This document shows positions 1 through 9,877 of a DNA stretch of 64,000 bases, one piece after another. The stretch spans positions 577,658 through 641,657 of the forward strand of contig CANNAC010000002.1 of assembly GCA_947502495.1 (NCBI GenBank), written 5' to 3'. How positions within the stretch are numbered: the first letter of the stretch is position 1; every line of letters starts with the position of its first letter. This DNA comes from an uncultured Flavobacteriaceae bacterium (lineage in GTDB: Bacteria > Bacteroidota > Bacteroidia > Flavobacteriales > Flavobacteriaceae). Both the position numbers and the translations under genes were made by a program. The notes beneath the pieces were generated by a model that was given only the letters and a program-made list of their open reading frames with translations, was not told where the DNA came from and made no database searches.

Positions 1-218
1 TATTCAAAACTGTTGCTGCTGCAAAAGAAGCAGGTATTGCTGCTGTAGAATATGGCGCATGGATTGACACTATTATTAGTTTACTTGTTGTTGGTTTTGT
101 AATGTTCTTAATTGTAAAAGCATACAATAAAACAAAAACTCCTCCAGCACCTGCTGCTCCTGCAGGACCATCTCAAGAAGATTTACTTGCAGAAATTAGA
201 GATTTATTAAAAAAGTAA
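1..218 (+). CDS. mscL: Large-conductance mechanosensitive channel MscL (C-terminal part)
   Basis: Only the last 71 codons lie in the window; the reading frame starts at base 3. The translation holds the periplasmic-loop end (EYGAWIDTI), the second transmembrane helix (about 20 hydrophobic residues, ISLLVVGFVMFLIVKAY), a short Pro/Ala-rich linker and a C-terminal amphipathic helix ending EIRDLLKK. This order matches the end of MscL, the homopentameric inner-membrane channel that opens under membrane tension in hypo-osmotic shock. A terminator-like hairpin follows the stop codon. The identification rests on this C-terminal third only. Confidence 0.9.
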   Translation, partial: FKTVAAAKEAGIAAVEYGAWIDTIISLLVVGFVMFLIVKAYNKTKTPPAPAAPAGPSQEDLLAEIRDLLKK

Positions 219-265
219 TCTGTTTTAATAAAACACCATAATTATATAATATTCATATAATTACT

Positions 266-303
266 AAAAAAGCCTCGTTTAATTAAAAATGAGGCTTTTT
301 TTA
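266..303 (+). terminator. Rho-independent terminator after mscL
   Basis: The arms AAAAAGCCTC and GAGGCTTTTT enclose a short A/T loop and are followed by a T run. The hairpin lies about 48 bases after the mscL stop and before the asd promoter. Confidence 0.8.
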
Positions 304-342
304 TGCCTTATTTTTAACAAAAAAAACCTTGTATATTAAGTG

Positions 343-369
343 TTTGCATTAATAAATGCTATAATTTTG
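343..369 (+). promoter_or_regulatory. Candidate Bacteroidota-type promoter of asd
   Basis: TAATTTTG at 362-369 fits the Bacteroidota -7 consensus TAnnTTTG. A TTTG at 343-346 could be the -33 box, but the spacer of about 15 bases is shorter than usual. It lies 19 bases upstream of the asd ATG and after the preceding terminator. Confidence 0.5.
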
Positions 370-388
370 TATTCTAAATTTTATTAAA

Positions 389-1378
389 ATGAAAGTAGCT
401 GTAGTTGGTGCCACTGGAATGGTTGGCGAAGTGATGAGACAAGTGCTAGTAGAACGTAATTTTCCGGTAACAGAATTTATTCCTGTTGCATCGGAAAGAT
501 CTGTTGGTAAAGAAATTGAATTCAACGGAAAGAACTATACCATTGTTGGTTTACAAACAGCTGTAGACATGAAGCCAGACATTGCAATATTTTCTGCAGG
601 AGGAGGTACTTCTTTAGATTGGGCTCCAAAATTCGCAGAAATAGGAACGGTAGTTATAGATAATTCTTCTGCTTGGAGAATGGATCCAACAAAAAAATTA
701 GTAGTTCCAGAAATCAATGCAAAAGCACTTACTAAAGAAGATAAAATTATAGCAAACCCTAATTGTTCTACTATTCAATTAGTATTAGCATTAGCCCCAT
801 TACACGAAAAATACAAAATGAAACGCGTTGTTATTTCTACATATCAATCGGTTTCTGGTACAGGTGTGAAAGCAGTGCAACAGTTAGAAAATGAAATAAA
901 CGGTATTGAAGGAGAAATGGCTTATCCATATCCTATTGGCAGAAATGCACTACCACATTGTGATGTTTTTGAAGAAAACGGATACACAAAAGAGGAAATG
1001 AAACTCGCTAGAGAACCTCAAAAAATATTTGATGACCGAACTTTTTCTGTAACTGCAACTGCGGTTAGAATACCAACGGCTGGAGGACATTCGGAATCGG
1101 TAAATGTTGAGTTTGAAAAGGATTTCGATTTAAAAGACGTTAGACAATTACTAAGTGAAGCGTCTGGTATTATTGTTCAAGACAACCCAGCAACAAACAC
1201 GTATCCAATGCCAATTTTCGCACATGGAAAAGATGATGTTTTTGTTGGGAGAATTAGAAGAGATGAAACACAACCCAATACATTAAACATGTGGATTGTT
1301 GCAGATAATTTACGAAAAGGCGCTGCAACTAACGCTGTTCAAATTGCAGAATATTTGGTAGAAAATCATTTGGTTTAA
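389..1378 (+). CDS. asd: Aspartate-semialdehyde dehydrogenase
   Basis: Catalyses NADPH-dependent reduction of aspartyl-4-phosphate to aspartate semialdehyde, the branch point to lysine/diaminopimelate, threonine and methionine. The protein has 329 residues, usual for the family. The N-terminal NADP-binding loop GATGMVGEV is at residues 7-15 and the catalytic cysteine is C126 in NPNCSTIQ. The substrate-binding SGTG loop and the C-terminal GGHSESVNVEF stretch are also present. It stands alone behind its own promoter. The call is secure. Confidence 0.97.
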   Translation: MKVAVVGATGMVGEVMRQVLVERNFPVTEFIPVASERSVGKEIEFNGKNYTIVGLQTAVDMKPDIAIFSAGGGTSLDWAPKFAEIGTVVIDNSSAWRMDPTKKLVVPEINAKALTKEDKIIANPNCSTIQLVLALAPLHEKYKMKRVVISTYQSVSGTGVKAVQQLENEINGIEGEMAYPYPIGRNALPHCDVFEENGYTKEEMKLAREPQKIFDDRTFSVTATAVRIPTAGGHSESVNVEFEKDFDLKDVRQLLSEASGIIVQDNPATNTYPMPIFAHGKDDVFVGRIRRDETQPNTLNMWIVADNLRKGAATNAVQIAEYLVENHLV

Positions 1379-1476
1379 GTCGATAGATCTACTTTTACAT
1401 ATAAATAATTGCAATTCAACCTGTTTAGTCTTTAATTTCTAGAAAAAGCAGTATCTTAATAGCCATTTTTAAACCT

Positions 1477-2568
1477 ATGGCTAAAAAGTTACTTTCCATT
1501 TTTTCTTGTTTTTTTCTTAGCATACTTTTTTATTCTTGTAGCTCAGAGGATAATTATATTCCAAACGAAGAACCAGAAACTTCCCCTGTTGTTTTTGATA
1601 TCACGCAAGTACCTTATGCTACACTTTCCGAATACCATTTTTTTGAAGGTGATATAAAAAATCTAAATCCGGTATATGGAGTATTACCCTACAATTTAAG
1701 TTCTGCTCTTTTTTCAGATTATGCACAAAAGAAACGCTTTATTTGGATGCCTGAAAATGTTAAGGCAACATACAATGGTGAGGATAACATTCTTAACTTT
1801 CCTATAGGTACCATCTTAATTAAAAACTTCTATTATAATAACGTTTTACCTAGTAATGAAACAAAGTTAATAGAAACTAGATTACTAATTAATAAAGCTG
1901 ATGGTTGGAGCTTTTTAAATTATATCTGGAACGACACGCAAACCGAAGCTATTTTCAACTTATCTGGAGGTGTAGTAAGCACAGACTGGAATGAAGGTGC
2001 AGAAACAAAGCATGTAGAATACAGAATACCAAGCGCATCGCAATGTCATACTTGCCACAAATCGGGAGATACCTCGATTCCAATTGGTCCAAAACCTAGA
2101 AATTTAAATATCGCTTATAATTATGGAAATGGAGCGATTAATCAATTACAAAAATGGACAGAATTTGGTTACTTATCAGAAAACTATCCTTCTAATATAA
2201 CAACGCTTCCTAATTGGGAAGACGAAACACTTTCTGCATCTTTAAGAGCAAGAGCTTATCTAGATATTAATTGTGCGCATTGCCATTCGGAAGAAGCGCA
2301 TTGCGCTTATAGACCTATTCGATTCAATTTTGATGCGACTTCAAATCCGGATAATTTAGGAATCTGCGTAACACCGGATACAGTAATCGGAACAAATCTA
2401 ACCTATATTGTGGAATCACAAAATGCAAGAAGTTCCGTATTATTTTATAGATTAAATGAAACAGAAGAATCTGTTAGAATGCCACTATTAGGCAGAACAC
2501 TCAGACATATTGAAGGGATTCAATTAGTTGAAGCATGGATAAACTCATTAACAATACAATGTAACTAA
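1477..2568 (+). CDS. Di-haem c-type cytochrome lipoprotein, SO2930-like
   Basis: A 363-residue protein with a lipoprotein signal peptide (cysteine about C21 in FYSCSS) and two CxxCH haem c sites, CHTCH at 190-194 and CAHCH at 266-270. The sequence around the second site (DINCAHCHSEE) and the N-terminal part, ending in a predicted extracytoplasmic fold, resemble the SO2930/HNE_0200 group of di-haem proteins. These often sit beside secreted repeat proteins, as here: the VCBS/ASPIC gene follows after 11 bases, so the two probably form one operon. Electron partner and substrate cannot be told from sequence. The haem sites are seen directly; the family name is from recognition. Confidence 0.75.
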   Translation: MAKKLLSIFSCFFLSILFYSCSSEDNYIPNEEPETSPVVFDITQVPYATLSEYHFFEGDIKNLNPVYGVLPYNLSSALFSDYAQKKRFIWMPENVKATYNGEDNILNFPIGTILIKNFYYNNVLPSNETKLIETRLLINKADGWSFLNYIWNDTQTEAIFNLSGGVVSTDWNEGAETKHVEYRIPSASQCHTCHKSGDTSIPIGPKPRNLNIAYNYGNGAINQLQKWTEFGYLSENYPSNITTLPNWEDETLSASLRARAYLDINCAHCHSEEAHCAYRPIRFNFDATSNPDNLGICVTPDTVIGTNLTYIVESQNARSSVLFYRLNETEESVRMPLLGRTLRHIEGIQLVEAWINSLTIQCN

Positions 2569-2579
2569 AACCAAAAAAA

Positions 2580-5045
2580 ATGAAAAAAATTACACTTGTA
2601 CTTAGCCTAATGTTATGTAGCTTTTTTGTTACAGGTCAAGTATTAAACCAAAATGCAAACTGGCCAAATACCAATTGGGATTTAAGCGGTACTTATGACC
2701 CAGCACCCTTAATATTCACAGGAAACCCAACGGTACCTGGCGGCGCTATAAGTTTTTCTTTTGATGATGATGAAGGTGGTGGTAGTTCTGATAATAACAT
2801 AGGTGTGCAATCTCCTGCTATTAATTTAACAAATGCCTTTAATGCTGGAGAAACTATTTTAGTGGTCTCTTCTTCTTATATATTAAATGTATATTTAAAC
2901 GAAACTTTAAACCTTCAATATTGGGATGCAGATACTAGTTCTTGGGTAAATTGGGGTCCAACATATGATACGAGCACTTCCAGTGCACCAAATGTAGATT
3001 ATTGCAATGGTACACCTAACGATTTCCAAAGTGACGAATTAGATTTTTCAGGATTTTCAAGTAATCAACTTCAAAACTTTAGATACCGTATTTATTATGA
3101 TGATAATGATTCTTATGGATATGGGATTTGTTTTAATTCTCCAAACCTATCTTCTGCGGCTCCTCCAAATTGTCCAGAAATCACCGATTTAAGCATTTGT
3201 AATGTTACAGATAATTCAGCAGATATTTACTGGTCACCAGGAAGTAATGAGATCACATGGCAAATTGCAGTACAACCGCAAGGATCTGGAGCACCTTCCT
3301 CTGGAACATCTACCAATACAAATGATGCCTATATGATTTCCGGTTTATCAGCAAATACCAACTATGAAGTATATGTTAGATCCCAATGCCTTGACGGAAG
3401 TGGGTTTAACTCTTGGGCTTCTTTGCCTTTTGCTACAAATAACACACCTCCAACACCTAATGCCTTTGTTTTCACGAAAAACAATAGTGTGTCTCCTATG
3501 AGCGCGTCCAGTTACGCAGTTGTAGATATGAATAATGATGGATTGGACGACTTAATTGCCGCCAACGCTTCTAGCCTTCAAATTATATACCAATCTACAG
3601 ATGGGTGTTTCGATGAAACCCTTTATATTACATCTGCAAATTACGGTCCAGGATGGAGTATTGCTGCTGGAGATTTAGATGGTAATGGATATAATGATTT
3701 ATTATATGGCGCAGGAAATGGCGTATCCTTTATGATGGCTAATGCAGATGGCACAAACTACACACAGTCTTTTAATACTACAGATTATGTTTTCTCACAA
3801 CGTTCCAATTTTGTAGATATTAATAATGATGGTAATTTAGATGCTTTTGTTTGTCATGATGTAGAACCAAACGTATATTTTATTAATGATGGAACAGGTA
3901 ATTTATCTTATTACCAAGGACCTTCTTCTGGTGTTCCTAACGGAATAGGAACCCATCCAGATGGTGGAAATTACGGAACGGTTTGGGTAGATTATGATAA
4001 TGATGGAGATTCGGATATGTTTATTGCTAAATGTAGAGGTGGAAATGTAACCCATAAAATAAATGAACTGTGGCGTAATGATGGTAATGGTATCTTTACA
4101 AATGTTGCTGCCGATCCTGGTGTAAACCTTGCCGACCCTGTGCAAACTTGGTCTTCTGCTTGGGCAGATTATGACAATGATGGCGATATGGATGCGTACA
4201 TTGGTGCAAGTTCAAGTTCTGATGGCGCCCACAAATACATGTTAAATGATGGAGATGGTACTTTTACATACGCTACTGCTCCTAGTGGTGCCCCGTACGG
4301 TATTGAAAATGCACCAGCAGATTTCAATAATGATGGGTATGTAGATATTCTATCCAACGGTAGAATATTACTTAATAATGGGAATAATACGTTTACAGTT
4401 CTAAATACAGGAATGCCTCCTAGTGGTGCTATTGGAGACCTTAATAATGATGGTTTTTTAGATGTATTTACAAGAACAAATAATGCAGGTGCACTATATA
4501 TAAACAATCCTAACGAAAACAATTGGATTAAAATAAGAACACAAGGAACCACAAGTAACTATAATGGTATTGGAGCTAGAATTGAAATAGTTACCGCTCT
4601 TGGAACACAAATTAGAGATGTAAGAAGTGGGGAAGGTTTTGAATTTATGAGTAGTCTAAACACACATTTTGGTATTGGTACCGATACCGAAATTACAAGC
4701 CTAACCATTAAATGGCCTTCTGGAACAGTAGATGTAATTTTTAATCCAAATATTAATGAAACCATCACAGTTATTGAGGGAGAAAATCCGCTTAGTATAA
4801 ACAATAATGTACTAGAAAAAGATCTTGTTATTTATCCGAACCCAGCAAAAGATATGGTTACTATTAGTTCTTCCATAGCATTAAACAACGCTGTGTATAC
4901 GATTTATGATATTACAGGAAAACAAGTTTTAAACGCGAACTTAAATTCAAATACCATTAATGTTTCCAAATTAAGTACAGGAATATATGTATTGAAAATC
5001 ACTGTAGACGGAAAACACAAAACACAAAAATTAATAAAGGAATAA
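2580..5045 (+). CDS. Secreted FN3 / VCBS (FG-GAP) / ASPIC-UnbV protein with T9SS sorting domain
   Basis: An 821-residue exported protein. A signal peptide (to about residue 20, ending TGQ) is followed by a beta-rich region, a fibronectin type III-like domain (about 195-285), and a run of FG-GAP/VCBS repeats. These carry Ca2+-binding loops of the type DxNxDGxxD (DMNNDGLDD, DINNDGNLD, DYDNDGDSD, DLNNDGFLD). An ASPIC/UnbV domain (about 640-720, GIGARIEIVT then LTIKWPSGTVD) follows, then a type A T9SS sorting domain (IYPNPAKD to the end). It is likely released at or anchored to the cell surface. It follows the di-haem lipoprotein by 11 bases. Repeat proteins of this type bind carbohydrates or proteins; the ligand is unknown. 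Confidence 0.85.
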   Translation: MKKITLVLSLMLCSFFVTGQVLNQNANWPNTNWDLSGTYDPAPLIFTGNPTVPGGAISFSFDDDEGGGSSDNNIGVQSPAINLTNAFNAGETILVVSSSYILNVYLNETLNLQYWDADTSSWVNWGPTYDTSTSSAPNVDYCNGTPNDFQSDELDFSGFSSNQLQNFRYRIYYDDNDSYGYGICFNSPNLSSAAPPNCPEITDLSICNVTDNSADIYWSPGSNEITWQIAVQPQGSGAPSSGTSTNTNDAYMISGLSANTNYEVYVRSQCLDGSGFNSWASLPFATNNTPPTPNAFVFTKNNSVSPMSASSYAVVDMNNDGLDDLIAANASSLQIIYQSTDGCFDETLYITSANYGPGWSIAAGDLDGNGYNDLLYGAGNGVSFMMANADGTNYTQSFNTTDYVFSQRSNFVDINNDGNLDAFVCHDVEPNVYFINDGTGNLSYYQGPSSGVPNGIGTHPDGGNYGTVWVDYDNDGDSDMFIAKCRGGNVTHKINELWRNDGNGIFTNVAADPGVNLADPVQTWSSAWADYDNDGDMDAYIGASSSSDGAHKYMLNDGDGTFTYATAPSGAPYGIENAPADFNNDGYVDILSNGRILLNNGNNTFTVLNTGMPPSGAIGDLNNDGFLDVFTRTNNAGALYINNPNENNWIKIRTQGTTSNYNGIGARIEIVTALGTQIRDVRSGEGFEFMSSLNTHFGIGTDTEITSLTIKWPSGTVDVIFNPNINETITVIEGENPLSINNNVLEKDLVIYPNPAKDMVTISSSIALNNAVYTIYDITGKQVLNANLNSNTINVSKLSTGIYVLKITVDGKHKTQKLIKE

Positions 5046-5063
5046 AACGATAAATCTTTCTTA

Positions 5064-5097
5064 AAAGCTCTAATATTCATTTATTAGAGCTTTTTTT
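5064..5097 (+). terminator. Rho-independent terminator
   Basis: The arms AAAGCTCTAATA and TATTAGAGCTTT pair over a short TTCAT loop and end in a T run, 20 bases after the VCBS/ASPIC gene. Confidence 0.85.
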
Positions 5098-5132
5098 ATG
5101 CTATTTTTATAGCAATAAAAATTTTATTTAAA

Positions 5133-7301
5133 ATGAAAAAAATAACCCTTTGTTTAATTACACTAATTACTATAATGGCTTGTAAAGAAGAAAAGAAACA
5201 AGTAGAAAGAAACATTTCTGTTAACTACCCAGAAACGAAAAAAGCAGATACCGTTACAAACTATTTTGGTGTAGATGTAAAAGATCCTTATCGTTGGCTT
5301 GAAGACGACAAAAGCACAGAAACAGAAAACTGGGTAAAGGCACAAAACCAATCTACATTCGGTTATTTAGACAATATTCCATATCGAAAAGAACTAAAAG
5401 AACGCCTTGAAAAGTTATGGAATTACGAAAAAGTAGGCGCTCCTTTTACCGAAGGAGATTACACCTATTTTTATAAAAACGATGGCCTACAAAACCAATA
5501 TGTCATTTATAGACATAAAAAAGGAAGCAATCCAGATACTGCAGAAGTATTTCTAGATCCTAACAATTTTTCGGAGGATGGAACCGTTTCTTTAGGAGGA
5601 ACGAGTTTTTCTAAAGACGGAAAAACGCTAGCCTATGCAATTTCTGAAGGTGGAAGCGATTGGAGAAAAATTCTAATCCTGAATACCGAAACAAAAGAGA
5701 TTATTGAAGATACTTTAGTCGATATTAAATTTAGTGGTATGTCTTGGTTTAAAAACGAAGGGTTCTATTATTCCAGTTATGACAAACCTAAAGGAAGCGA
5801 GCTTTCTGCAAAAACAGATCAGCACAAGGTTTACTATCACAAACTAGGAACGCCTCAAAAAGAAGATGCACTAATCTTTGGTGGTACACCTTCCGAAAAA
5901 CATAGATATATCTACGGAACCGTTACAGAAGACAATAAGTACTTGCTAATTTCTCCGAGAGTTTCGACTTCCGGAAACAAACTTTACATCAAAGATTTAT
6001 CGAATCCTAACAATCCGTTAGTAACCATTTTAGATCACACAGATAGCGACACCTATGTTATCGACAATATTGGTAGCAAGCTATTTTTAGTAACCAATCT
6101 GAATGCACCTAACAAAAAAATAGTAACTGTGGATGCTGCAAATCCTACACCAGAAAATTGGGTTGATTTTATCGCGGAAACGGAGTATGTTTTAAGTCCG
6201 TCTAAAGGTGGTGGATATTTCTTTACAGAATATATGGTAGATGCAATTTCGAAAGTAAAACAATATAACTATGACGGAAAATTCATAAGAGATATTCAAC
6301 TTCCAGGAGTAGGAAATGCTGGAGGATTCGGCGGAAAAAAAGAAGAGAAAACAGATTATTTTTCTTTTACCAATTACAATACGCCAGCAAGTATTTATAC
6401 ATTTAATGTAGAGACAGGTGCTTCTGAATTGTACTGGAAACCGAGTATTGATTTCAATCCGGAAGACTATATTAGCAAACAAGTATTTTACAATTCTAAG
6501 GATGGTACCAAAGTACCAATGATAATTACCCACAAAAAAGGAGTAGAACTAAACGGAAAAAACCCAACCATTCTTTATGGTTATGGCGGATTCAATGTGA
6601 GTTTAAATCCGTCTTTTAGCATTACCAATGCGGTTTGGATGGAACAAGGCGGTATTTATGCAGTTCCAAATCTTCGTGGTGGTGGTGAATACGGAAAAGA
6701 ATGGCATAAAGCAGGAACACAACTAAAAAAACAAAATGTCTTTGATGACTTTATTGCCGCGGCAGAATACCTAATAGCAAACAATTATACTTCTAGTGAT
6801 TATTTAGCAATTCGCGGTGGTTCTAATGGCGGTTTACTAGTTGGTGCAACCATGACGCAACGTCCAGATTTAATGAAAGTAGCATTACCAGCAGTTGGTG
6901 TTTTAGATATGTTACGTTACCACACATTTACAGCTGGAGCAGGCTGGGCTTATGATTACGGAACCGCAGAAGACAACAAAGAAATGTTTGAATACCTTAA
7001 AGGCTATTCACCGGTACACAATGTAAAAGAAGGCGTACAATATCCTGCAACTATGGTAACCACAGGAGATCATGATGACCGCGTGGTACCAGCACACAGT
7101 TTTAAATTTGCTGCAGAATTACAAGACAAGCAAACAGGAAATAACCCTACTTTAATTAGAATTGAAACCGATGCAGGTCATGGCGCAGGAACTCCGGTTA
7201 GTAAAACCATTGAGCAATATGCAGATATTTTCGGATTTACATTATACAATATGGGATTTGATGTGCTACCAAGCAAAACCAACGAGAAAATAAAAGGATA
7301 A
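5133..7301 (+). CDS. Prolyl oligopeptidase family (S9A) serine peptidase, lipoprotein
   Basis: Cleaves short peptides after proline. The 722-residue protein starts with a lipoprotein signal peptide (C17 in IMACKEE), so it is probably anchored in the outer or inner membrane facing the periplasm, which is common in Bacteroidota. Residues about 35-440 form the seven-bladed propeller (DPYRWLED near the start). The alpha/beta-hydrolase domain carries the triad S564 (GGSNGG), D648 (GDHDDRVVP) and H683 (DAGHGAG). Length matches the family. It is monocistronic between two terminators. Confidence 0.93.
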   Translation: MKKITLCLITLITIMACKEEKKQVERNISVNYPETKKADTVTNYFGVDVKDPYRWLEDDKSTETENWVKAQNQSTFGYLDNIPYRKELKERLEKLWNYEKVGAPFTEGDYTYFYKNDGLQNQYVIYRHKKGSNPDTAEVFLDPNNFSEDGTVSLGGTSFSKDGKTLAYAISEGGSDWRKILILNTETKEIIEDTLVDIKFSGMSWFKNEGFYYSSYDKPKGSELSAKTDQHKVYYHKLGTPQKEDALIFGGTPSEKHRYIYGTVTEDNKYLLISPRVSTSGNKLYIKDLSNPNNPLVTILDHTDSDTYVIDNIGSKLFLVTNLNAPNKKIVTVDAANPTPENWVDFIAETEYVLSPSKGGGYFFTEYMVDAISKVKQYNYDGKFIRDIQLPGVGNAGGFGGKKEEKTDYFSFTNYNTPASIYTFNVETGASELYWKPSIDFNPEDYISKQVFYNSKDGTKVPMIITHKKGVELNGKNPTILYGYGGFNVSLNPSFSITNAVWMEQGGIYAVPNLRGGGEYGKEWHKAGTQLKKQNVFDDFIAAAEYLIANNYTSSDYLAIRGGSNGGLLVGATMTQRPDLMKVALPAVGVLDMLRYHTFTAGAGWAYDYGTAEDNKEMFEYLKGYSPVHNVKEGVQYPATMVTTGDHDDRVVPAHSFKFAAELQDKQTGNNPTLIRIETDAGHGAGTPVSKTIEQYADIFGFTLYNMGFDVLPSKTNEKIKG

Positions 7302-7352
7302 ATATTTGTCACTCTTAACGCTGTCGAGATGGCTGCCTAAATTAAATAGTAC

Positions 7353-7388
7353 TAAAACCGTTCTTCTTAAAAGTTGCGCGGTTTTTTT
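7353..7388 (+). terminator. Candidate terminator
   Basis: AAAACCG and CGGTTTT flank an 18-base stretch and are followed by T's, about 50 bases after the S9 peptidase stop. The loop is long, so this is moderate evidence. Confidence 0.5.
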
Positions 7389-7402
7389 ATGTTATTTTTG
7401 TA

Positions 7403-7564
7403 ATACCAATTATCATTTATAACTATTGTAAAATAAAATGATGATTTATTGCTTTATACGAGTAATAAAAATAAAGCATAGCTTTTGTTACGGTTTCTTT
7501 TTCTTATGAAGTAAAAAGTAATACAGGGTGTTTTATTTCGGTAATTTTAAATGATAACTGGTAT
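7403..7564. mobile_element. MITE-like element with 17-bp terminal inverted repeats
   Basis: The ends are ATACCAATTATCATTTA (7403-7419) and TAAATGATAACTGGTAT (7548-7564), which pair at 16 of 17 positions. The 128-base interior has no gene; an inner GCTTTAT...ATAAAGC pair is visible. A TA lies outside the left end, but a target duplication is not clear. The right end stops 3 bases before the ATG of the ABC ATPase, so the element supplies that gene's 5' leader. No transposase is present, so any movement would need one elsewhere. Confidence 0.6.
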
Positions 7565-7567
7565 AAA

Positions 7568-8479
7568 ATGCTGCAAGTAAAAAACATTACCTTTTCTTAT
7601 AATAAAACACCCGTTTTAAAGGATATTTCCTTTTCGGTAAAACCCGGAGAACACCTTTCTATTATTGGTGAAAGTGGCTCTGGAAAAAGTACTTTATTAA
7701 AAGTGCTTTATGGCGAATATGACACAGAAAAAGGAAACATTTTTTGGAAAGACGAAGAAATCCTAGGTCCAAAACACAATTTAGTTATTGGTTATGATTT
7801 CATGAAATACGTAGCACAAGAATTTGATTTGATGCCATATATTTCTGTAGAAGAAAACATCGGGAAGTTCCTTTCTCGTTTTTATCCGGAAGAAAAACAG
7901 AAACGAGTAGCAGAATTAATAGAAGTGGTAGAACTTACCAACGTTGCAAAAACCAAAGTGAAATTATTAAGTGGCGGACAAAAACAACGTGTGGCACTTG
8001 CCAGAGCTTTAGCAAAACAGCCAGAAATTATTTTACTGGATGAACCTTTTAGCCATATCGATAATTTTAAAAAACAATCCCTTCGTAGAAGTGTTTTTAA
8101 ATATTTGAAAGAAAATAATATTGCCTGTATTGTTGCCACACACGACAAAGAAGATGTATTGGGTCATGCCGATAAAATGATTGTTTTAAACAACCACAAT
8201 ATAGCGGTTAACGACAGTCCGGAAAACTTATACCTAAACCCAAAAACACCTTTAATCGCTTCCTTCTTTGGGGAATTTAATGTGATACAAGACGAAATTA
8301 TTTATGCACATCAATTGCGTGTAGTGGAACAATCCGATTTAAAAGCAACAGTAAAACAATCGTATTTTAAAGGAAGTTATTATTTAGTGGAAGCAGACTT
8401 AGAGGATCAAACGCTTCTGTTGGAATCCCTAAAAATCCTTCCTTTAGGTACAAGTTTATGCCTAAAAATCTCAAAATAA
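7568..8479 (+). CDS. ABC transporter ATP-binding protein
   Basis: A 303-residue ATPase with Walker A GESGSGKS (34-41), Q-loop Q84, signature LSGGQ (134-138), Walker B IILLDEP (154-160) and H-loop H192. After the standard 230-residue ATPase comes a 70-residue extension of unknown role, possibly a substrate- or regulator-sensing tail as in MalK/MetN types. No permease or binding protein lies nearby; the next gene encodes a membrane protein that is not a recognisable ABC permease but could be a partner. The leader is the MITE-like element. The transported substrate is unknown. Confidence 0.85.
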   Translation: MLQVKNITFSYNKTPVLKDISFSVKPGEHLSIIGESGSGKSTLLKVLYGEYDTEKGNIFWKDEEILGPKHNLVIGYDFMKYVAQEFDLMPYISVEENIGKFLSRFYPEEKQKRVAELIEVVELTNVAKTKVKLLSGGQKQRVALARALAKQPEIILLDEPFSHIDNFKKQSLRRSVFKYLKENNIACIVATHDKEDVLGHADKMIVLNNHNIAVNDSPENLYLNPKTPLIASFFGEFNVIQDEIIYAHQLRVVEQSDLKATVKQSYFKGSYYLVEADLEDQTLLLESLKILPLGTSLCLKISK

Positions 8480-8503
8480 TAGTCGTAGAAAAGGAAGTTA
8501 AAA

Positions 8504-9865
8504 ATGTTTAATCAGAGGTATTTAAAGGATAATGAAATTGCTTTTATTTCTAATCAAATAAACAGAACCAAGAAACTACTTGTAGGTTTATTTATCATTG
8601 TAGCTCTAATAATTGCTACTGTTGCATTTTTCGTTTATAGCGAACTAGACACCACCAATTTTGTTATTAATTTAATGTTTGGTGTTTTAATATTACTTCT
8701 ATATTTCCTGCATTGGTTTGCAAAAGGTTATAAAGAACATGTTATTGATGGGAAGGTTTACAAATCGCAAGGATTTTATAAACGCATCTACCAACAGCAT
8801 GGTAAAAACGGAAGGTATTATGACACTTTAAATGGTGCCATCATAAAAACACCGTGGCATTGGCGAAACTATCTTAAATCGCAAAAAGAACCAGTTATAT
8901 TCGAATATATTGTTAGAGATGGCGCAGTTGCTCTAAATGAAGGCGCTTCCAAGTATCTTATTTCTGTAAACGATACATTATCTTTGGATTACGAATTGCA
9001 AAACGGACTTCAAAAAGCGAAGCCTTTTTCCTTTATAAACATGGTTAGTTTTGTACTAATTATTCCGGCTCTTTTAATTCTATTCTTGAATCCCGATGTA
9101 AGCAATGTTCAAAATTTTATACAACTAACAAAAACAGAGAAAGATTTCATTACGCTTCATTCTACCGAAGAATTACAACAAATTGAAACTCCCAATTATA
9201 TCCAAATAAATAATGCTTGGGTGTATCAATATAAGCGGCCTTATGATTTGAATGGAGATAATTATGTCATCTCTAAAGCAGAAAGAGATCGCATTTACTA
9301 CAATCCTTCTTCGCATGCTAATTATAGATTTTTCTTTCCACCAAGCATATTTAAAAAACCACAGAGAGAAACCTATAAAAAGCAATTAGAAAAAAACATA
9401 GATAAGCTCGGTATTAAGCAAAATACAGATTCTACCATTTGGGAAAATGCGGTTAATCATTCTTTTAAAATACAGATTTCAGAATATAACAATCGCCTTT
9501 TTAGAGCAAAAAGAATGGATTCCATTTTAAAAGAATTGAAACCAATGACATTCTTTTTTAAGCTTTATGATAACTGTTTTAATGCACCAGAAAAGAACAG
9601 TTATTCCATAAAAAGTAGTTTAGAAAAAACATTTATTGTTAGTGGTTTTTACAACCCTAAAAAGAATAAAATTATAAGTTTTGAAGCGCAAAAAGAGCAA
9701 AGAAAAGAGATTAAAAACGCCTGTATTCTGTTTTGTATTTGTGCACTAATCGTAATCCTTTTTATGCTTTCTCTTTTTAAAATGATCTATAATACCACCA
9801 TTAAAAAAAGACTGGTAGAAGCACAATTAAATATTAATCATGGGAATCCTAGAATAGAGAAATAA
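8504..9865 (+). CDS. Membrane protein of unknown function
   Basis: A 453-residue protein that I do not recognise. Predicted membrane segments lie at about 25-46, 54-71, 176-196 and 407-427. Between the third and fourth is a soluble, lysine-rich stretch of about 200 residues that would face the periplasm if the N-terminus is cytoplasmic. The start is 24 bases after the ABC ATPase stop on the same strand, so the two are probably co-transcribed. The C-terminus is positively charged. No function is proposed. Confidence 0.6.
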   Translation: MFNQRYLKDNEIAFISNQINRTKKLLVGLFIIVALIIATVAFFVYSELDTTNFVINLMFGVLILLLYFLHWFAKGYKEHVIDGKVYKSQGFYKRIYQQHGKNGRYYDTLNGAIIKTPWHWRNYLKSQKEPVIFEYIVRDGAVALNEGASKYLISVNDTLSLDYELQNGLQKAKPFSFINMVSFVLIIPALLILFLNPDVSNVQNFIQLTKTEKDFITLHSTEELQQIETPNYIQINNAWVYQYKRPYDLNGDNYVISKAERDRIYYNPSSHANYRFFFPPSIFKKPQRETYKKQLEKNIDKLGIKQNTDSTIWENAVNHSFKIQISEYNNRLFRAKRMDSILKELKPMTFFFKLYDNCFNAPEKNSYSIKSSLEKTFIVSGFYNPKKNKIISFEAQKEQRKEIKNACILFCICALIVILFMLSLFKMIYNTTIKKRLVEAQLNINHGNPRIEK

Positions 9866-9877
9866 GGATTTAAGTTA

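Noticed and set aside
3903..4804. Long minus-strand frames opposite the VCBS/ASPIC gene
   Set aside because: They arise from the Gly/Asp/Asn-rich codons of the repeats; the plus-strand protein has full domain structure and a signal peptide.
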